Shown here: piece by piece, positions 59,461 to 64,000 of the stretch
Position numbering within the stretch: the first letter of the stretch is position 1
How the letters are laid out: the number at the start of each line of letters is the position of its first letter
DNA from: Chlamydiales bacterium
Lineage (GTDB): Bacteria > Chlamydiota > Chlamydiia > Chlamydiales > JAAKFR01
Length of the DNA: 64,000 nucleotides
NCBI GenBank assembly: GCA_024233495.1
Contig: JACKPM010000005.1
Location: 1 to 64,000, forward strand
Direction: 5' to 3'
Translations under genes and position numbers: made by a program
Notes under the pieces: model-generated
What the model was told of the DNA's origin: nothing
The model's input: the letters and a program-made list of their open reading frames with translations, nothing else
Databases searched by the model: none

Positions 59461-60726
59461 AATGTGCGTCTACTCCAAAAAAAAATAAAAGCCCGCTCAT
59501 TCTATACAAATGCTCACCTTTCGTCGAACACTTTGCGCAAGGGACCACGACTTGACTTATCTCAATTCACTCAGATCGTTAGAGTTGAAGATGATTGGGC
59601 AGAAGTTGAGCCACGTGTTACAATGCGAAAGTTGGTCAAAACGCTCTTCCCTAAAATTCCTCCTGTTGTCCCTGAATTCACTGATATTACAGTTGGTGGC
59701 GCTATCATGGGAGGTGCACTTGAGAGTAGCTCATGGAAGTATGGGCAGTTTAGCGACTGCTGCTTAGAGTATGAGCTCGTTTTGGGGAATGGAGAGGTTG
59801 TACATGCTAGCCCAAAAGAAAACCCTGACCTCTTCTACGGCGTTAGCGGCTCTTATGGAACACTGGGCGTCCTTACTTTAGTCCGTTTGCGTCTGATAAA
59901 AGCAAAGAAGAGTGTACGGATCACCACGCTAGAGGGAGACCTTAAAAATTTTTATACACCCCCTAGTTGTGATTTTCTTGATGCGATTCGCTACTCACCT
60001 GAAAAAAGTGTGACGATGTTAGGAAATTTTTGCGATGACACCCCTACACTTAAGCCTCGCTTTTTCTACACACAAATGCGCGAAGCAAAGGAGGTCGTGC
60101 TCGCAACTCCCCACTACCTCTTTCGGTATGATCACGGTGCATTTTGGATGGGGCGCTTTCTTTTTTCTCATAAAATGTTTTGGCATGCAGTGAGCCGCAC
60201 CTCTCCTGCAAAAACGGTGGAATCAATGAAGCCGAGTCGTCTATTGCGTTTTTTGTGGGGACGCTTTTGCTCAAGCGCTCTTCTCTACCGCCTTTTGCAC
60301 TCCATTCCGCAGAAGATGATTGAAGAGAGTTTTTTTATTCATGACTTCTACACTCCAATTGAGGAAGTAGAGAGGTTTTTGAAAAAAAATAGCATCTATC
60401 CCATATGGCTCTGCCCCATCAAAAGCACAGAGACACCACAGATTTTCTCCCCCCATAAGAGCAAAAAGACGTTGGTTAACGTAGGTTTGTATGGAGCTTT
60501 TCAAAAGAGTTTAGACCAAGAAATCGCCTATCTTGGTGGGCGAAAAATGCTCTATAGTTTGACCTCATACAGTGAGGAAGAATTTAGAGCGCTCTATGAT
60601 GTGGAAGCGTATGATGCGTTGAGAAAAAAGTTTTACGCAGAAAAGATTTTCCCACATGTGTATGATAAGATCGTATGGAACCGAAAATCTACACCTCAAA
60701 AGATCACCACATCCGAAACAACTTAA
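59428..60726 (+). CDS. FAD-dependent reductase of the DHCR24 (delta-24-sterol reductase) type
   Basis: There are 432 residues. The FAD-binding part has VVPEFTDITVGGAIMGGALE, then SSSWKYGQFSD, YELVLGNGEVV and ENPDLFYGVSGSYGTLGVL. These follow motif by motif the pattern of eukaryotic delta-24-sterol reductase (DHCR24/DIMINUTO). Eukaryotic versions have about 515 residues and an N-terminal membrane anchor, which is missing here. The predicted reaction is reduction of the C24 double bond of a sterol side chain, possibly a host sterol. Bacteria rarely make sterols, so the substrate is open. The start (ATG 59428, alternatives at 59419) is uncertain. The end overlaps pcnB by 52 bp. Confidence 0.8.
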   Translation: MPNNRITIHKHNVRLLQKKIKARSFYTNAHLSSNTLRKGPRLDLSQFTQIVRVEDDWAEVEPRVTMRKLVKTLFPKIPPVVPEFTDITVGGAIMGGALESSSWKYGQFSDCCLEYELVLGNGEVVHASPKENPDLFYGVSGSYGTLGVLTLVRLRLIKAKKSVRITTLEGDLKNFYTPPSCDFLDAIRYSPEKSVTMLGNFCDDTPTLKPRFFYTQMREAKEVVLATPHYLFRYDHGAFWMGRFLFSHKMFWHAVSRTSPAKTVESMKPSRLLRFLWGRFCSSALLYRLLHSIPQKMIEESFFIHDFYTPIEEVERFLKKNSIYPIWLCPIKSTETPQIFSPHKSKKTLVNVGLYGAFQKSLDQEIAYLGGRKMLYSLTSYSEEEFRALYDVEAYDALRKKFYAEKIFPHVYDKIVWNRKSTPQKITTSETT

Positions 60727-61847
60727 TTGAGAAGAATGCGCTTCATGTGCTGCAAAAGCTTCAAGAGGCGGGACACACAGCCTATTTGGTGGGTGGAGGT
60801 GTGCGCGATCTTTTACTCCGAAAAAAGCCCAAAGATTTTGATATTTCCACTTCTGCATTGCCTGAAGAGGTGAAGGAGCTTTTCCGCAACTGCATCCTCA
60901 TTGGGCGCCGTTTCCGTTTGGCTCATGTCCGCTTTCGCCATATCATTGTAGAAGTGGCCACCTTTCGCTCTGGAGACACAACCGATGCTGAGCTGATTGT
61001 AAAAGACAATATTTGGGGAACGCCAGAGGAGGATGTGCTCAGGCGGGACTTCACTATTAATGGTCTTTTCTACGATCCCACTGATCACCGCATCATCGAC
61101 TATGTGGGTGGGTATGACGACTTACAGAAACACCTTTTGCGCGCGATTGGAGACCCCGATGTGCGTTTTAGACAAGATCCAGTACGCATGATGCGTATGC
61201 TTAAATTCCAAGCGCGTTTTGGATTTAAGACTGGAAAGCGGGAAGAAGCAGCGCTCAAGGAGTGTTTGACCGACATTCAAAAAAGCTCCCCTGCGCGCGT
61301 TCTTGAGGAGATGTTCCGTATGCTTGAGTCAGGAGCTTCACGCCCCTTTTTCGAGCTGCTCGTGAAGAAAAAGCTTTTGCATGAGCTTTTTCCCAAGCTC
61401 GCAGAATATTTTGAGCGCGATGTAGGCAAAAAAATCTATGCCTACCTTGAAGCTGTGGACTCGATGAATAATAATGCGAAATACCGCACTCTTGACCGCT
61501 CTATTTTGATTTGCGCACTTCTTTTCCCTATCTTGGATGAACATATCGATGAGGAGATGAAGGTGGGAGAGATCATGGACCTTGCTCACGCTTTGATCTA
61601 TGAGCTGCTCTTTTTGCCCTTCTCGCATTTCCCCCGCCGCATTCGGCAAGCAGCACACTCTATCTTGCATATGCAGTACCGACTTACCCCTCTTGATAAG
61701 AAGAGACGTCCCGCAAAGACGCGTATCATCCGACAGCGCATATTCCCTCTCGCCCTCACCTTTTTGAAGTTGCGCGCACTTGTTGAACCAGACCTCTTCA
61801 AAGTTTATGAAAAGTGGAAATGGGAGAAAGGAAATGCTTCCATTTGA
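60675..61847 (+). CDS. pcnB: poly(A) polymerase I / CCA-adding-type nucleotidyltransferase
   Basis: This 390-residue class II nucleotidyltransferase has YLVGGGVRDLLLRKKPKDFD, with the catalytic D-x-D in the DFD motif (about residue 55). RRDFTINGLFYDP and DPVRMMRMLKFQARFGF are family blocks, and the basic C-terminal region (KKRRPAKTRIIRQR) favours PcnB over a pure CCA enzyme. It adds 3' tails to RNA. pcnB next to lpxB is a chlamydial arrangement (CT410-CT411 in C. trachomatis). Here two genes lie between them. Confidence 0.9.
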   Translation: MEPKIYTSKDHHIRNNLIEKNALHVLQKLQEAGHTAYLVGGGVRDLLLRKKPKDFDISTSALPEEVKELFRNCILIGRRFRLAHVRFRHIIVEVATFRSGDTTDAELIVKDNIWGTPEEDVLRRDFTINGLFYDPTDHRIIDYVGGYDDLQKHLLRAIGDPDVRFRQDPVRMMRMLKFQARFGFKTGKREEAALKECLTDIQKSSPARVLEEMFRMLESGASRPFFELLVKKKLLHELFPKLAEYFERDVGKKIYAYLEAVDSMNNNAKYRTLDRSILICALLFPILDEHIDEEMKVGEIMDLAHALIYELLFLPFSHFPRRIRQAAHSILHMQYRLTPLDKKRRPAKTRIIRQRIFPLALTFLKLRALVEPDLFKVYEKWKWEKGNASI

Positions 61848-62559
61848 CTACATTGGCCCACCTTCGGAGAATGGTCCTCTTCCTGCTTTTTGCTACCTAT
61901 CAATTTCAGCAGAAGAGAGCCTTCACCTTGAGCCGTACTGCCAAGGAGCTGCTTTTGCTGCTGATGACTGGCTCCGCGTCTTTTCTCTCACTTTACCTGG
62001 ACATGACGAAGGACAAGATAAGTTTCAAGCAATCCAATACTGGGCCAATGAAATGCTCAGAGGAAACGATGTGCTTACCCCCTTCATTGAGAAGGCAGCC
62101 TTAACTCTACAAGAGCTGATTGCGAAAGAGTTTATCGACCCCCAACACTTTGCTATTGGTGGTCTTTCGCGTGGCGCTTTTTTAGCTGCGCACATTGCAG
62201 CGCGCGTGCCTCAAATCAAAACGTTTGTCGGCTTTGCTCCTATGACCAAGCTCTCAGTGGCCCCTTCCTTTGAGGGGCAAGACGTCGCACACTTTGATAT
62301 TGAAAACCTTGTCGAAAAACTCACACACCTCCATCATGTGCGTTTCTATATTGGAAATAAGGATACACTCGTGCAGACAGATGCGTGCTATCAATTTATC
62401 CGCGCGCTCACAGAAGCGGCATTTGAAAAGCGGCAGCGGCAGTGCAAACCAGAACTTGTAATCTACCCCGCTGTTGGGCGGGATGGGCACGGCACACCTC
62501 CTGAAATTTTTCAAGCAGGCGCCTCTTTCGTCAAAGAAAAACTGCATGGAGGGAGCTAA
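61834..62559 (+). CDS. alpha/beta-hydrolase
   Basis: This 241-residue protein has the nucleophile elbow GGLSRGA (G-x-S-x-G) near residue 110-116, a SLTLPGHDEGQD loop, an acid residue in YIGNKDTLV, and the final histidine in GRDGHGTPPE. It fits the serine-hydrolase fold (esterase or thioesterase), with no secretion signal and unknown substrate. ATG 61834 is preferred because GAAAGGAA precedes it. An earlier start would extend into pcnB, with which it overlaps by 14 bp. The next gene follows immediately. Confidence 0.82.
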   Translation: MLPFDYIGPPSENGPLPAFCYLSISAEESLHLEPYCQGAAFAADDWLRVFSLTLPGHDEGQDKFQAIQYWANEMLRGNDVLTPFIEKAALTLQELIAKEFIDPQHFAIGGLSRGAFLAAHIAARVPQIKTFVGFAPMTKLSVAPSFEGQDVAHFDIENLVEKLTHLHHVRFYIGNKDTLVQTDACYQFIRALTEAAFEKRQRQCKPELVIYPAVGRDGHGTPPEIFQAGASFVKEKLHGGS

Positions 62560-62560
62560 A

Positions 62561-63283
62561 ATGTACTACAGCATCGTCATCCCGATTCACAATGAAGAGG
62601 AGAATATCGTCTCTCTCATTGAAGAGATTGAACCCGTTATGGAAAAGCTAGGACAACCATGGGAGCTTCTCTGTATTGACGACGGCTCTACTGATCGTAG
62701 CCTTCTAATTCTTCAGGATTTGTGCAAGAAAAAACGGTATTTGCGCGTCCTCTCGTTCACCCGTAACTTTGGGCAATCAAGTGCTTTTGCAGCAGGGTTT
62801 GAGGCAGCAAAAGGAGTTTTTGTGATCACGCTTGACGGTGATGGACAAAATGACCCCTCCGACATTCCCATCCTTGTGGAGGCGATTGGCGATTACGACC
62901 TTGTTGTGGGGTGGCGCATCCATAGAAAAGATCCATGGACAAAAAGAGCCACTTCTCGCCTCTCAAACTGGGTAAGAAGCCGCATGTGCCGTGATGAGAT
63001 GCACGACACCGGCTGCAGCCTCAAGCTCTATCGCAAAGAGGCTCTCGATAAAATTAAGATGTACAAAGGGATGCACCGCTTCCTCCCTGCACTGTTTTCT
63101 ATTGAAGGGTTTCGCATCCGTGAAATTCCGGTAAAACATAGAGAGCGCAAAGGGGGCGTCACGAAATACAACTTTTTCAACCGCTCACTAGGCCCAATTC
63201 GCGACATGTTCATGGTGCGGTGGATGCGCAAGCAAGCGCTCAAGCATGAAGTGCGCGAAGAGATTTCTCACACAAAACTATGA
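62561..63283 (+). CDS. GT2-family glycosyltransferase (DPM1/polyprenyl-phosphate type)
   Basis: There are 240 residues, starting MYYSIVIPIHNEEENI. The nucleotide-sugar motif DDGSTDRS and the metal motif TLDGDGQNDPSDI are present, then YRKEALDKIKMYKG and VKHRERKGGVTKYN, as in dolichol-phosphate mannose synthase-like enzymes. The C-terminal membrane segments of some relatives are absent. It likely transfers a sugar to a lipid carrier or lipopolysaccharide. ATG 62561 has GGAGGGAG upstream. The stop overlaps lpxB (ATGA), so it is part of a lipid A/LPS operon. Confidence 0.9.
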   Translation: MYYSIVIPIHNEEENIVSLIEEIEPVMEKLGQPWELLCIDDGSTDRSLLILQDLCKKKRYLRVLSFTRNFGQSSAFAAGFEAAKGVFVITLDGDGQNDPSDIPILVEAIGDYDLVVGWRIHRKDPWTKRATSRLSNWVRSRMCRDEMHDTGCSLKLYRKEALDKIKMYKGMHRFLPALFSIEGFRIREIPVKHRERKGGVTKYNFFNRSLGPIRDMFMVRWMRKQALKHEVREEISHTKL

Positions 63284-64000
63284 TTTTTTACTTTGCTGGT
63301 GAGCCGAGTGGGGACGTTTTAGGGTCTGAATTGGTTGACTCTAATTCAGTGGGTGTTGGTGGTCCACTCATGCAAAAGGCGGGGCTCAAGCCACTTTTTG
63401 ATTTCAACGCCTTCCAGGTAATGGGTTTTTCCACTGTTCTCCCTGCCCTGCCGCGGATCTTTCTTCTCCTGCATAAAATAAGCAGGTGGATCGTTAAAAA
63501 TAAACCTCAGGCTGTTGTCTTAATTGACTACGCCGAGTTCAACATGTTGCTCGCAAAAAAATTGCGCAAGGCAGGCTATAAGGGCAAAATCATTCACTAC
63601 GTCTGCCCCTCTGTTTGGGCGTGGCGTAAAAAGCGCATCCACACCCTTGAAGCGACATTGGACCGCCTCCTCTCTATTTTACCGTTTGAAAAAGAGCTCT
63701 TTGAAAAGCTTCCTGTCTCATATGTGGGGCATCCACTTGAGCGCAAGATTGCTGCTCATACCTACACGCAAAAATACGACGGCATCGCTCTTTTCCCTGG
63801 AAGCCGCACACAAGAGATCAAGGCTAATCTCCCCCTCCAGCTCGCGGCAACAGAGGGAAAAACACGCTTCATTTCGCTCGCTCGTGAAGAGCTGCGGCCA
63901 CTGATTGAAAAAATTGCCCCCAATGAAACACTTGTCTCTCCTGAGTATAGCTACGATTTAATGAAGAGCGCTAAAGGAGCTCTTGCAACATGTGGTACAG
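63280..64000 (+). CDS. lpxB: lipid-A-disaccharide synthase, cut by window edge
   Basis: The frame is open from ATG 63280 to the right edge and encodes about 240 residues. FAGEPSGD at the N-terminus, VLIDYAEFN, YVCPSVWAWR, GHPLERK and LFPGSRTQEIKANLP are LpxB motifs. LpxB joins UDP-diacylglucosamine and lipid X to give the lipid A disaccharide. The start overlaps the glycosyltransferase stop by 4 bp. The protein here begins at the canonical N-terminus, without the long extra domain I recall from Chlamydiaceae LpxB. The C-terminal part is outside the window. Confidence 0.95.
   Translation, partial: MIFYFAGEPSGDVLGSELVDSNSVGVGGPLMQKAGLKPLFDFNAFQVMGFSTVLPALPRIFLLLHKISRWIVKNKPQAVVLIDYAEFNMLLAKKLRKAGYKGKIIHYVCPSVWAWRKKRIHTLEATLDRLLSILPFEKELFEKLPVSYVGHPLERKIAAHTYTQKYDGIALFPGSRTQEIKANLPLQLAATEGKTRFISLAREELRPLIEKIAPNETLVSPEYSYDLMKSAKGALATCGT

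Noticed and set aside
1..64000. CRISPR arrays and rRNA genes
   Set aside because: I saw no regularly spaced short repeats with unique spacers and no rRNA signature sequence. The repeats present are long palindromic elements or 21-bp coding repeats.

Overview
The window looks like the chromosome of a member of the Chlamydiota outside the family Chlamydiaceae, i.e. an environmental or amoeba-associated chlamydia. Read left to right, the core genes ftsH, tilS, lptF/lptG, pheS, rplT, rpmI, infC, mnmM, murB, nusB, rmuC, pssA, nrdA, nrdB, an M16 protease gene, htrA, sucD, sucC, ftsY, a Bax-inhibitor gene, tyrP, glmS and glmM follow, in reverse, the order I recall for Chlamydia trachomatis CT841 down to CT815. 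Lineage marks include an about 915-residue FtsH, a NrdA with several ATP-cones, a NrdB with Phe at the radical-Tyr position, and pcnB close to lpxB. I cannot assign genus or species.

Layout. 0.1-8.4 kb: FtsH, TilS, the LPS-export permeases LptF/LptG, then alanine racemase and an M32 carboxypeptidase in overlapping frames. 8.4-17.9 kb: genes foreign to the recalled Chlamydia order, namely thymidine kinase, a secreted HAD-like protein, an MscS channel, DNA-3-methyladenine glycosylase, an Fe/2OG-oxygenase-like protein, an ABC exporter, a probable small RNA and a gene remnant. 18.5-29.2 kb: tRNA-Ser, pheS-rplT-rpmI-infC, tRNA-Val, mnmM, folC, a PHP phosphoesterase, murB, nusB, a DnaQ-like protein, rmuC, a PAP2 phosphatase, a pseudo-receiver protein, a cold-shock protein and pssA. 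29.3-33.7 kb: an accessory island with an orphan protein, dense repeats and a 647-residue protein with pentein (arginine-deiminase-type) motifs. 33.8-39.1 kb: nrdAB behind a probable paired NrdR operator, then an MFS protein. 39-50.9 kb: M16 protease, two small Inc-like membrane proteins, M20 peptidase, HtrA, an M50 protease, sucD/sucC, ftsY. 50.9-53.8 kb: a second accessory island with long inverted repeats and a eukaryote-like C2H2 zinc-finger protein. 53.8-64 kb: BI-1 protein, TyrP, glmS-glmM, a DHCR24-type sterol reductase, pcnB, an esterase, a GT2 glycosyltransferase and the start of lpxB.

The core genes make and maintain the envelope (lptF/G, alr, murB, glmS/glmM, lpxB, pssA), supply deoxynucleotides (nrdAB, tdk), run translation (pheS, L20, L35, IF3, tilS, mnmM) and control protein quality (ftsH, htrA, M50). 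Two short repeat families recur. Family A is about 162 bp with TATAGTCAAATCGG ends. Family B is about 168 bp with CTAGATGGTGTCGTC ends. Both are nearly palindromic and resemble MITEs. They lie at or near most places where the conserved gene order is interrupted, and the most eukaryote-like candidates (pentein, zinc finger) sit in those islands. Function calls come from reading motifs. No database search was run.
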